Below are positions 19,198 to 24,861 of a stretch of DNA of 24,861 bases, in pieces. The first letter of the stretch is position 1, and each line of letters starts with the position of its first letter. The position numbers were made by a program, and so were the translations under genes. The stretch comes from a virus. The stretch is from positions 1-24,861 of the IMG/VR virus record IMGVR_UViG_3300042471_001077, one strand, 5' to 3'. Under the pieces are notes generated by a model. It was not told where the DNA came from. It saw only the letters and a program-made list of their open reading frames with translations, and searched no databases.

Positions 19198-19415
19198 AGA
19201 TTCGCATTCTTGTGGCGGTGGATCGCGACGGCATGACGGCGGCAACGCAGATTTACGACGGTGATCGCGGGATGCGTGACGCCGTGAAGTACTTCCACCA
19301 TTTCGACCTGGAGCAAGATTCGATCCAGTACCGCATCGTCGAGGCCGACGTGCCCGGATGGCAGGAGCCGCCGGTGCCGGTGGTGCAGGGAGAGGTGAGG
19401 GAAGTGACACCGTAA
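19194..19415 (+). CDS. Small protein with a shared C-terminal tail (copy 1)
   Basis: 73 residues from GTG 19194, with SD AGGAGGTGAC. The body, KIRILVAVDRDGMTAATQIY then FHHFDLEQDSIQYRIVEADV, looks like a small alpha/beta fold. The tail PPVPVVQGEVREV is almost identical to that of the next protein (PPVPEVQGEVKEV), and the DNA is 36/39 identical (19368-19406 against 19724-19762). The shared tail may bind a common partner, or simply reflects local duplication. Function unknown. Confidence 0.5.
   Translation: MKIRILVAVDRDGMTAATQIYDGDRGMRDAVKYFHHFDLEQDSIQYRIVEADVPGWQEPPVPVVQGEVREVTP
19368..19406 (+). repeat. 39-bp direct repeat, copy 1 (shared protein tail)
   Basis: Matches 19724-19762 at 36 of 39 bases; encodes the conserved tail of two consecutive small proteins. 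The repeat ends shortly before each gene's stop codon. Confidence 0.7.
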
Positions 19416-19426
19416 GGAGTCAAGCG

Positions 19427-19798
19427 ATGTGCCGATACAAAAGTGAAGGCGACCCGAAGGGGCGTAGCGACTGCGATTCATTGCGCGAGGAAAATTGGCG
19501 GGTTCACGACATGAATCAAAAGCTGCACCAAGAGATCCGCAAGCTCCGCGAGGAGCGGCGGTGGATCGAAGGTCGAGTGGTTATCAGCCGCGAGACGTTC
19601 GATAAGGTTGTCGCTGCGTTGAGTCGTTGCACGATCGTCGCCAACGATGACGGCGAAGAGTGGAACGATGAAGAGGTGATTGACGCTCGGGACAGCATCA
19701 GTCGTGATGCGAAGATGCCGCTGCCGCCGGTGCCGGAGGTGCAGGGAGAGGTGAAGGAGGTGGGGACGGTGACACACAAACAGGAGGACGGGCGATGA
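19427..19798 (+). CDS. Coiled-coil protein with a shared C-terminal tail (copy 2)
   Basis: 123 residues from ATG 19427, with SD AAGGAG. The N-terminal half is a coiled coil (SLREENWRVHDMNQKLHQEI and RKLREERRWIEG), followed by a segment with FDKVVAALSRCTIVANDDGE and an acidic EEWNDEEVIDA stretch. It ends with the tail shared with the previous protein, extended by GTVTHKQEDGR. The stop overlaps the next ATG. Probably an oligomeric accessory protein; no function recognised. Confidence 0.5.
   Translation: MCRYKSEGDPKGRSDCDSLREENWRVHDMNQKLHQEIRKLREERRWIEGRVVISRETFDKVVAALSRCTIVANDDGEEWNDEEVIDARDSISRDAKMPLPPVPEVQGEVKEVGTVTHKQEDGR
19724..19762 (+). repeat. 39-bp direct repeat, copy 2 (shared protein tail)
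   Basis: Second copy of the tail repeat at 19368-19406, three mismatches. Both copies are in the same relative frame. Confidence 0.7.
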
Positions 19799-20379
19799 GC
19801 GAGACGGCGTGGCGTGACGTTACCCAGGATTGTCTTCGGGACGAGGGTGGCGAGCGATGGCTTCGGGCGATCGACGACGAGTGCTTTATTACGGTTCTGC
19901 ACCGCATGACAGGGTTTGGTTACATGGAGTGGGAGACGTTTATTGTCTTCCGCACGGATACTCTACTCATCCGAGGAGACTGGCGAGACGAATTGGCCGA
20001 GATGCCGAAGGAGCGGTTGCGAAGTTGGTACGACGAAAATATCGGTGCGGAGATGCGGCACGCGCTCGGCGTGGCGCGGCATGAGATTGCACGGCTGACC
20101 GCCGAACGGGACGCGGCGCTCCGCGAGCGGGAAGAGGAAAAGCAGAAGTTTCGAGAGTACGAACACTGGGTCATGACGGGACGCAGCGAACAGCACGACA
20201 GGCTGGTGACGGAGCGGGACACGGCCAACAAGGAGGTCAACAGACTACGGCTCACCGACGAGGAGCGGGAGGTCTTGGGGCGAGTAGCGGACGACGCCTG
20301 CTACCGGGCGATGGATCACACCGAGCATGTGGTGCGGAAGCTACTGGAGCGATCAACGGTCGCAGACGGCGGAAAATGA
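19795..20379 (+). CDS. Coiled-coil protein with LTDEERE C-terminal domain
   Basis: 194 residues from ATG 19795. The N-terminal 85 residues form a mixed domain (CFITVLHRMTGFGYMEWETF). A long coiled coil follows (about 90-150: RHEIARLTAERDAALREREE). The C-terminal 40 residues begin LRLTDEEREVLGRVADD, a helical module that recurs in the protein at 21193-21486, with a 22-bp identical DNA stretch (20251-20272 and 21370-21391). I remember LTDEERE-type helices as frequent in planctomycete accessory proteins. Function unknown; possibly self-assembling through the coiled coil. Confidence 0.5.
   Translation: MSETAWRDVTQDCLRDEGGERWLRAIDDECFITVLHRMTGFGYMEWETFIVFRTDTLLIRGDWRDELAEMPKERLRSWYDENIGAEMRHALGVARHEIARLTAERDAALREREEEKQKFREYEHWVMTGRSEQHDRLVTERDTANKEVNRLRLTDEEREVLGRVADDACYRAMDHTEHVVRKLLERSTVADGGK
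20251..20272 (+). repeat. 22-bp repeat encoding LTDEERE (copy 1)
   Basis: Identical to 21370-21391; both encode the start of the LTDEERE module in the same frame. It supports module shuffling between the small genes. Confidence 0.65.
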
Positions 20380-20493
20380 AGGACTTGTGGCTTCGCATCC
20401 GCCGGCCGTTCGGCAACATGGTCGGCTGGGCAAAAAACTGTTACCCCAGCGAACAAACTGTTACGCGACGGCTGGCGGCGGTAATTCGATGTA

Positions 20494-20524
20494 CGCGAAC
20501 AAAGGAGGCGGCCAACATGAGCGA
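20494..20524 (+). repeat. 31-bp ribosome-binding leader repeat (copy 1)
   Basis: Identical to 21170-21200. It contains AAAGGAGGCGGCCAACATG: a full SD, spacer and start codon plus the first codons (Met-Ser-Asp or Met-Ser-Glu). Two different genes share this start cassette. Confidence 0.8.
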
Positions 20525-20861
20525 TACGAACCGCCAGCGATCAGCGACTCGTCCGCTGCATCCGCGTGGTTCTGTGAGCGTAGAGGAGGCGGCGGTGAGG
20601 TGGATCAGCGTGGACGAGAAACTGCCGAAACGCGGGCAGCGAGTCGTCGTTGCCTACCGTCAATACGATTGGTCAAACACCAGCCACAGGCGATACAGGC
20701 TCAAGCGGCTTGGAGTTCGACATGCAACCTACTGGCTGAAAGGCCACATGGGTCTGCAATTTTGCTGCTCGGACGGTGACGTTGTGAACGAGCCTGTCGC
20801 GTGGATGCCGCGAGGCCGTGGACAACGTCGTCTCCCGGCCCCGCCGAGCGACGGCAAGTAA
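20517..20861 (+). CDS. DUF551-domain protein (copy 1)
   Basis: 114 residues from ATG 20517, chosen because it lies in the duplicated SD cassette (AAAGGAGG). An upstream in-frame ATG at 20376 overlaps the previous stop and could give 161 residues, but that stretch reads like non-coding DNA with a tandem AAACTGTTAC repeat (20435-20444, 20455-20464). From about residue 30 it shows the DUF551 pattern: WISVDEKLPKRGQRVVVAYR, then HATYWLKG and VAWMPRGRGQRRLPAPP. DUF551 proteins are short beta-rich phage and prophage proteins of unknown function. A second one is at 21526-22146. Confidence 0.6.
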   Translation: MSDTNRQRSATRPLHPRGSVSVEEAAVRWISVDEKLPKRGQRVVVAYRQYDWSNTSHRRYRLKRLGVRHATYWLKGHMGLQFCCSDGDVVNEPVAWMPRGRGQRRLPAPPSDGK

Positions 20862-20894
20862 CCACAGAACACGCAGAATCAGGAGCGGCGAGAC

Positions 20895-21152
20895 ATGAAC
20901 ACTGAAAACACCAACGACGACAAGGCGATGCCTCCTGCATTCGCTGGTTATGAACCCTGCCTGATCTGCGGCAGGCCGGTTCCGGGTTACACTCCCGACT
21001 TTTGTTGCAGCGGCACGGATTGCGGGTGCTCGGGCCAGCCGATCAATCCGTGCGTCTGCTCGGACGATTGCTACTCGGCCCTTTTTGAGGGCATCGGCAA
21101 GCCATATGACGAAAGGCGAGTGATCGCCGGAATCGCGAAGTGGCATTCATAA
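20895..21152 (+). CDS. Small cysteine-rich, probably zinc-binding protein
   Basis: 85 residues from ATG 20895, with SD CAGGAG; the leader (20873-20898) is repeated at 21678-21703. After a polar start it has CLICGRPVPGYTPDFCC, then CGCSGQPINPCVCSDDCY, nine cysteines in total, fitting one or two zinc sites of knuckle type. The C-terminal part is a short helix (YDERRVIAGIAKWH). In a cytoplasmic protein this points to zinc rather than disulfides. Function unknown. Confidence 0.5.
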   Translation: MNTENTNDDKAMPPAFAGYEPCLICGRPVPGYTPDFCCSGTDCGCSGQPINPCVCSDDCYSALFEGIGKPYDERRVIAGIAKWHS

Positions 21153-21169
21153 CACTGAAGGTCAGCAGC

Positions 21170-21200
21170 CGCGAACAAAGGAGGCGGCCAACATGAGCGA
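21170..21200 (+). repeat. 31-bp ribosome-binding leader repeat (copy 2)
   Basis: Second identical copy of 20494-20524, here in front of the gene at 21193. The flanking bases differ, so the identity is confined to SD, spacer and start. Confidence 0.8.
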
Positions 21201-21486
21201 GACGAATGAGCGGTCTGCTGCAATGCGTGTTTCTCAGGGACCTGCGGCGTGGGCTGCCTTCGCTGACGACAGCGGAGAAACGGGCGTTACGTCCTTGAAC
21301 CGTAAGGCTGTTGAGGAAGTGGCCGCCAGAATGGGCTGGCAAGTTTCCGCCCTCTACAGCGAGCCCACGCTCACCGACGAGGAGCGGGAGGCGATCGGCA
21401 TCGTTGCTGACTGGGCGTCTGGCCATCTAGGCGAGGACGATCCCGGCGTAATGGCACTTGTGGCGTTCCTTGGACGGGCGAAGTGA
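21193..21486 (+). CDS. Small protein with LTDEERE module
   Basis: 97 residues from ATG 21193 in the duplicated start cassette (AAAGGAGG). The first half has a segment AAWAAFADDSGETGVTSLNR and VEEVAARMGWQVSALYS. The C-terminal half is the helical module PTLTDEEREAIGIVADWASG, ending GVMALVAFLGRAK. The module also ends the protein at 19795-20379, and the DNA is identical over 22 bp. Function unknown. Probably a product of module exchange within this gene array. Confidence 0.5.
   Translation: MSETNERSAAMRVSQGPAAWAAFADDSGETGVTSLNRKAVEEVAARMGWQVSALYSEPTLTDEEREAIGIVADWASGHLGEDDPGVMALVAFLGRAK
21370..21391 (+). repeat. 22-bp repeat encoding LTDEERE (copy 2)
   Basis: Second copy of 20251-20272. The DNA diverges immediately after the repeat while the proteins stay similar in type. 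Confidence 0.65.
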
Positions 21487-21525
21487 GAACACGCAGGATT
21501 AGCAGCACCGAACACAGGAGCAACC

Positions 21526-22146
21526 ATGACAGACGAGGTAGATGAGATGTCCGCTGCATCGCGTGGTCCTACCGGCCACACACCCGACGCATCTCGGCCC
21601 CCCGACTGCGTGACGGGCTGGGTTGAGATCAATCCGGATCAAGTTTTCTGCGACGACGAGCAGTGGCTCATGGCCGTGCAGAATCAGGAGCGACGAGACA
21701 TGAGCAACGACAACACGCAGGGCGGTTCCGGGCCGTATCCTGCGTCCGCTGGTTCTGATGGGAGCGAGACGGCCATCGACTCGCGGACGCTGGCGGTCAA
21801 ACTTCACGCCGTCGCGGCTGCTGCCTGCTACGGCGATCAGGCGATTCGGGGCTGGCTTCACATCGCGGCGAACCACATCGCTATGCACAACATGGGCATC
21901 ACCGGATGCGGCCGATGGATTCCAGTGACGGAGCGGATGCCTGACGTTGAGCGATCTCAGCGCGGAAGCGTTGAGTGCATTGTCGCGTGCAGCACTGGGC
22001 TCGTCACGGCGATGAGGTACACAGAGAACAGGGGAGCCAAGACCGAAAAGGGCCGCAGGCCGAGATGGGAGTGGAACTGGAGAGTGGCAACGTGGGAGGT
22101 CACCCACTGGATGCCGCTCCCTGCCCCGCCCGAGACGAGCAAGTAG
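21526..22146 (+). CDS. DUF551-domain protein (copy 2), apparent fusion
   Basis: 206 residues from ATG 21526, with SD CAGGAGC. The C-terminal 85 residues are DUF551: CGRWIPVTERMPDVERSQRG, then WRVATWEVTHWMPLPAPPE, the family's hallmark ending. In the middle, at 21678-21703, lies an almost exact copy (25/26) of the SD-plus-ATG leader of the gene at 20895. This gives an internal in-frame start at 21700 (MSNDNTQGGSG, 148 residues). The frame therefore looks like a short upstream gene joined to a DUF551 gene that still carries its own start. Either or both starts may be used. Confidence 0.6.
   Translation: MTDEVDEMSAASRGPTGHTPDASRPPDCVTGWVEINPDQVFCDDEQWLMAVQNQERRDMSNDNTQGGSGPYPASAGSDGSETAIDSRTLAVKLHAVAAAACYGDQAIRGWLHIAANHIAMHNMGITGCGRWIPVTERMPDVERSQRGSVECIVACSTGLVTAMRYTENRGAKTEKGRRPRWEWNWRVATWEVTHWMPLPAPPETSK
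21678..21703 (+). repeat. 26-bp leader repeat inside a gene
   Basis: Matches 20873-20898 except one base; it contains AATCAGGAGC, the spacer and ATG 21700. Related, weaker copies of the AGAACACGCAG part occur before 21526 and after 22146. Confidence 0.7.
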
Positions 22147-22177
22147 CCACAGAACACGGAAGATCAACAGCCAAGAG

Positions 22178-22246
22178 TTTCCCGAGCGGGAAAGATCGAA
22201 CCAAAACGGTGGCCACGTGACCCAAAATGTCCCGAGCGGGAAAGAT
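22178..22246 (+). repeat. Two repeated hairpins (TCCCGAGCGGGAAAGAT)
   Basis: The 17-mer TCCCGAGCGGGAAAGAT occurs at 22180-22196 and 22230-22246. The first forms a 6-bp stem, TTTCCC-GAGC-GGGAAA; the second a 4-bp version. They lie in the 158-nt gap 22147-22304, which otherwise holds only a degenerate leader repeat (AGAACACG at 22151) and no clear gene. A regulator-binding site, terminator pair or RNA-processing signal is possible. Confidence 0.6.
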
Positions 22247-22304
22247 GCGTGGCGAACACGAGCAGGAGCGACAAACGACAGCCGCGCGGCGGCGAGGATT
22301 TGTG

Positions 22305-22514
22305 ATGACAAAAGAGAGTGGCTGTATCGGGCTTGGCAATCTCCATGCTCGCATGGAGCGACTAGAGGCGTTCGCCCGTGTGTACGCACGGTGCCCGTGC
22401 TGCGATGATGAGCGGCGATGCAGCCCGGATTGCGAACACGAAATCAACGCGCCGGACCAACACGCAGAAATGGTTGCCGCGCGAGAGGCGTTGTATGGCA
22501 AGGATGACGAGTGA
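22305..22514 (+). CDS. Small protein with CPCC / C-x4-C motif
   Basis: 69 residues from ATG 22305 with GAGG upstream; an in-frame ATG at 22227 would run through the repeated hairpin and is less likely. An N-terminal helix (LGNLHARMERLEAFARVYA) leads into RCPCCDDERRCSPDCEHEIN, a likely single zinc site, then an EMVAAREALYG helix. This coiled-coil-plus-zinc layout is common among small phage proteins. The stop shares a base with the next ATG. Function unknown. Confidence 0.5.
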   Translation: MTKESGCIGLGNLHARMERLEAFARVYARCPCCDDERRCSPDCEHEINAPDQHAEMVAAREALYGKDDE

Positions 22515-22633
22515 TGGAAAACCTGACTCTCACCTACCTGGCCGTCGTGCCGGCGTGGCTTGGGTTCATCTGCGGCATGCTGCTCGGCCTGGTGGCCGTG
22601 GCGGTGATCGAATGGCGAGAGAGGAGACTGTGA
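22514..22633 (+). CDS. 39-residue single-span membrane protein
   Basis: ATG 22514 overlaps the previous TGA and the TGA at 22631-22633 overlaps the next ATG. One membrane helix (LAVVPAWLGFICGMLLGLVA, continuing VAVIEW) is followed by a basic RERRL end, so N-out/C-in by the positive-inside rule. Perfect coupling on both sides supports a real gene. It is isolated from the other membrane proteins of the window. Function unknown. Confidence 0.5.
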   Translation: MENLTLTYLAVVPAWLGFICGMLLGLVAVAVIEWRERRL

Positions 22634-22905
22634 TGCCTGAGATCGACATCATCGACCGGGCCAACGAGCTGATCACGTCGGGGTACGAGAGCGAACCGGC
22701 CGACGACGTTGTCCACGGCCTGATCGCCGAAGTGCTGGCGCTGCGTGGTTTGGTGTCGCGATCCGACGCAGAGGTGTCGGTGCTGATCCGGGCGAACGGC
22801 CGATGGTCAACGCTGGCGGGGTTTCTGTACGGCGTGTTGGAGATGAACTGCACGGGTTTTGCGATGCAGATCGCACAGAAGAAGTGGGATGACGCACATG
22901 CGTGA
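22633..22905 (+). CDS. Small helical protein, function unknown
   Basis: 90 residues from ATG 22633, with GAGGAG just upstream. It is helical: IDIIDRANELITSGYESEPA, VVHGLIAEVLALRGLVSRSD, and NCTGFAMQIAQKKWDDAHA. A weakly hydrophobic middle segment (TLAGFLYGVLEM) is not long enough for a clear membrane span. The end is close to, and may overlap, the start of the nuclease gene that follows. No family recognised. Confidence 0.45.
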   Translation: MPEIDIIDRANELITSGYESEPADDVVHGLIAEVLALRGLVSRSDAEVSVLIRANGRWSTLAGFLYGVLEMNCTGFAMQIAQKKWDDAHA

Positions 22906-22918
22906 GGGAGGGCTGAAC

Positions 22919-23296
22919 GTGGGCTCAATGCAAAAACGCAAGGGCAAGGTCGGCGAACGTGAGGCCGCGGCCGAACTCGGCACGCTCCTCGGTTGTCATG
23001 CCCGCCGGGGCGTTCAGTACCACGGCGGGCCGGACTCGCCCGACGTGGTGCTCGACGGGGTCAACGTCCACGTCGAGGCGAAGCGAACCGAGACGCTGTC
23101 GCTCTACGTCGCGGTTGACCAGGCGGTGAGCGATGCCCCCACGGGCTCCGTGCCGATCGTGTGGCACCGGCGGAACCGCCGGGAATCACTTGTGGTAGTT
23201 CGGACGTCCGATCTCGTGAGACTCGCCCGCGAGGTGGTGCGGGCGTCGAGAAAGCCAGACGGGCTTGCATCAACGGGTCCTTCCGGCGGGTCGTAA
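22919..23296 (+). CDS. Hjc-like Holliday junction resolvase (PD-(D/E)XK nuclease)
   Basis: 125 residues from GTG 22919, chosen for GGGAGGG about 8 nt upstream; ATG 22928 and ATG 22898 are alternatives. The motif order fits archaeal-type Hjc and related phage nucleases: KGKVGEREAAAELG (Glu13/Glu15), ARRGVQYHGGPDSPDVV (Asp42) and HVEAKRTE (Glu53-x-Lys55), then SLYVAVDQAVSDAPTGSVPI and VWHRRNRRESLVVV. These residues bind metal and cut branched DNA. A phage uses such an enzyme to clear recombination junctions before packaging, and the terminase gene follows. Other PD-(D/E)XK nucleases are possible. Confidence 0.7.
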   Translation: MGSMQKRKGKVGEREAAAELGTLLGCHARRGVQYHGGPDSPDVVLDGVNVHVEAKRTETLSLYVAVDQAVSDAPTGSVPIVWHRRNRRESLVVVRTSDLVRLAREVVRASRKPDGLASTGPSGGS

Positions 23297-23362
23297 GCGG
23301 AAGCTTCGCAGGCGAGCCTACAGAAAATTGCACTGACTTTCCCCACCACGGAAGGGGTCGGC

Positions 23363-24861
23363 ATGGCGGCGAAAAAAAGGCCGGCCGCGCCCGCGACAGC
23401 GAGGTACGAAAAAACGAAGTCGAGGGCGGCTGCCCGCGATCGTCGCGCGTCAGCGGACGGCCGCGACATCGGCTCCATCTCCCCGCCGGCCGACGCCGCC
23501 CGCCGCGAGTCCTGCCGCAACGACTTCCGCCGATTCTGCGAGTCCTACTTCCCCGAGTCGTTCCCCCTCGCGTGGTCCGACGATCACCTCCGGTGCATCG
23601 CCAAGATCGAGGCCGCCGTCCTCCGCGGCGAACTGTTCGCGTTCGCCATGCCTCGCGGCAGCGGCAAAACAACGCTGTGCGAGAAGGCTTGCATCTGGGC
23701 GATGGTCTACGGCCACCGGCAGTTCATTGTCCTGATCGGGGCCGACCAGGCGATCGCCGAGCAGACGCTCGACTCGATCAAGGCGGAGCTCGAACACAAC
23801 GAGATTCTCGCCGTGGACTTCCCGGAGGTCTGCCACCCGATCCGCATGCTGGAGGGGATCAACAACCGTGCCCGCGGTCAGACGTGCAAAGGCGAGCGAA
23901 CACACATCGAGTGGAACGCCGATCAGATCACGCTCCCCTGGGTCGAAGGCTCCGCCGCGGCCGGCTCCTGCGTTCGTGTCGCCGGCATCACTGGTCGCAT
24001 CCGCGGGCTCAAGCACTCACGGCCTGACGGCCGGCAGCCGCGGCCCGATCTGGTGCTGATCGACGATCCGCAGACCGACGAGTCGGCGGCCTCCCCGGCA
24101 CAAGTCGCCACCCGCGAGAAGATCCTCTCCGGGGCGATCCTGGGGCTCGCCGGCCCGGGGAGGCGGATCGCCGGTCTCTGCACGGTGACGGTGATTCGCA
24201 CCGACGACCTGGCCGACCGGCTCCTCGATCGCGTTCGGCATCCGGCGTGGCAGGGGGAGCGAACGAAGTTGGTCTACGAATGGCCGACCGCCGAGGAACT
24301 GTGGAGCCAGTACGCAGAGATCCGCCGCGAGGGGCAGAGAACCGGGGAGGGGACTGCCGCGTCGACTGCGTTCTACGCGGACCGGCAGACCGAGATGGAC
24401 GCCGGATCCCGAGTGGCGTGGCCGGCACGCATAGCACCGGGCGACCTCTCCGCGATCCAGCACGCCTGGAATCTACGCATCGACCGCGGCGAAGCAGCGT
24501 TCCAAGCCGAGTTCCAGAACCAGCCGACGATCGACGACATGGCGAGCGACAAGCTCGACAAGCGGTCGCTCGCCGCTCGCGTCGTGTCGATCGCCCGCGG
24601 TACCGTCCCGGCCGGCCACAACACGCTCACCGCCTACGTCGACGTCCAGGAGCGGCTCCTCTACTGGCTCGTCGCGTCGTGGTCGTCGTCGTTCGGCGGG
24701 CACGTCGTCTCCTACGGGGCGTTCCCGGACCAGGTCTCGACCTTCTTCGAGGCGCAGACCGCGAAACGGACTCTCTCGATGGCAGCAGGCGGCGTGGCCC
24801 TAGAGGGTGCCATCCGCTCCGGGCTCGACGCGCTGATGCCGATCCTCCTCGGCCGCGAGTG
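23363..24861 (+). CDS. terL: Terminase large subunit (partial, 3' end outside window)
   Basis: At least 499 residues, from ATG 23363 with AAGGGG upstream; the frame is open to the right edge. The N-terminal 50 residues are basic. The ATPase motor shows Walker A PRGSGKTT (97-104) and Walker B LVLIDDP (230-236), with an R-rich AGITGRIRGLKHSRP segment before it and a C-motif-type TVTVIRTDD afterwards. The nuclease domain begins near residue 425 (TAYVDVQERLLYWLV, Asp427 as first acidic residue). The protein cuts concatemers and drives DNA into the procapsid. Small terminase is not recognised in the window; portal and capsid genes would be expected to the right. Confidence 0.9.
   Translation, partial: MAAKKRPAAPATARYEKTKSRAAARDRRASADGRDIGSISPPADAARRESCRNDFRRFCESYFPESFPLAWSDDHLRCIAKIEAAVLRGELFAFAMPRGSGKTTLCEKACIWAMVYGHRQFIVLIGADQAIAEQTLDSIKAELEHNEILAVDFPEVCHPIRMLEGINNRARGQTCKGERTHIEWNADQITLPWVEGSAAAGSCVRVAGITGRIRGLKHSRPDGRQPRPDLVLIDDPQTDESAASPAQVATREKILSGAILGLAGPGRRIAGLCTVTVIRTDDLADRLLDRVRHPAWQGERTKLVYEWPTAEELWSQYAEIRREGQRTGEGTAASTAFYADRQTEMDAGSRVAWPARIAPGDLSAIQHAWNLRIDRGEAAFQAEFQNQPTIDDMASDKLDKRSLAARVVSIARGTVPAGHNTLTAYVDVQERLLYWLVASWSSSFGGHVVSYGAFPDQVSTFFEAQTAKRTLSMAAGGVALEGAIRSGLDALMPILLGRE

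Noticed and set aside
20376-20516. N-terminal extension of the first DUF551 gene
   Set aside because: The stretch has no protein-like composition, holds a tandem decamer repeat, and a strong duplicated SD marks the start at 20517.
23161-24027. Plus-strand frame of 288 codons at the terminase start
   Set aside because: Arg-rich shadow of the terminase frame; the terminase motifs (Walker A/B) are in the other frame.

Overview
The window is a GC-rich phage genome segment with tightly packed, mostly plus-strand genes. Most neighbours overlap by ATGA or GTGA, and Shine-Dalgarno (SD) sequences are strong (GGAGG). Several proteins resemble families I remember from planctomycete genomes and their prophages: the protein after the tape measure, the GGPHDG protein, the LTDEERE proteins and the replication-initiator-like protein. 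A Planctomycetota host is therefore my best guess, but it is inferred from memory and not proven here.

Layout. 1-2960: end of a tape-measure-like protein, then three tail-tip-type proteins. 2954-5582: small accessory genes, a calcineurin-type metallophosphoesterase and a dATP/dGTP diphosphohydrolase-like (DUF5664) protein. 5615-9876: a GPTG-repeat virion-like protein, a holin-like protein, exported proteins, a papain-like cysteine peptidase, a run of very small membrane proteins and a Cys-rich secreted protein; this is the likely lysis or host-surface region. 9821-11426, minus strand: excisionase-like HTH protein, a 63-aa protein with its own promoter, and a tyrosine integrase. 11427-12000: a tRNA-3'-end-like sequence that is the best attP candidate, an XRE repressor, and an early promoter with a 15-bp palindromic operator. 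12049-18368: early and replication genes, namely an HTH protein, a CsrA homologue, a Sak4-like RecA-fold ATPase, an SSB-like protein, a winged-helix protein, a replication-initiator-like protein containing iteron-like repeats, and a DNA polymerase III beta-clamp homologue. 18372-22905: small accessory proteins with shared modules and repeated leaders. 22919-23296: Hjc-like Holliday junction nuclease. 23363 to the end: large terminase, cut by the window edge.

How it fits together. Tail genes lie on one side of the integrase and replication and packaging genes on the other, with the candidate attP unbroken between integrase and repressor. That is the order of a circular or circularly permuted temperate phage genome, not of a prophage cut at attP. 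Lysogeny would rest on the XRE repressor and the operator at 11974-11988; lytic growth would start at the promoter 11963-11992. The most unusual feature is a phage CsrA (12860-13078) followed, one gene later, by a 126-nt leader (13296-13421) with twelve GGA triplets, several in predicted hairpin loops, and the SD of the Sak4-like gene in the last loop. This suggests phage-encoded post-transcriptional control of the replication operon. All assignments come from reading the sequence; no database search was possible.
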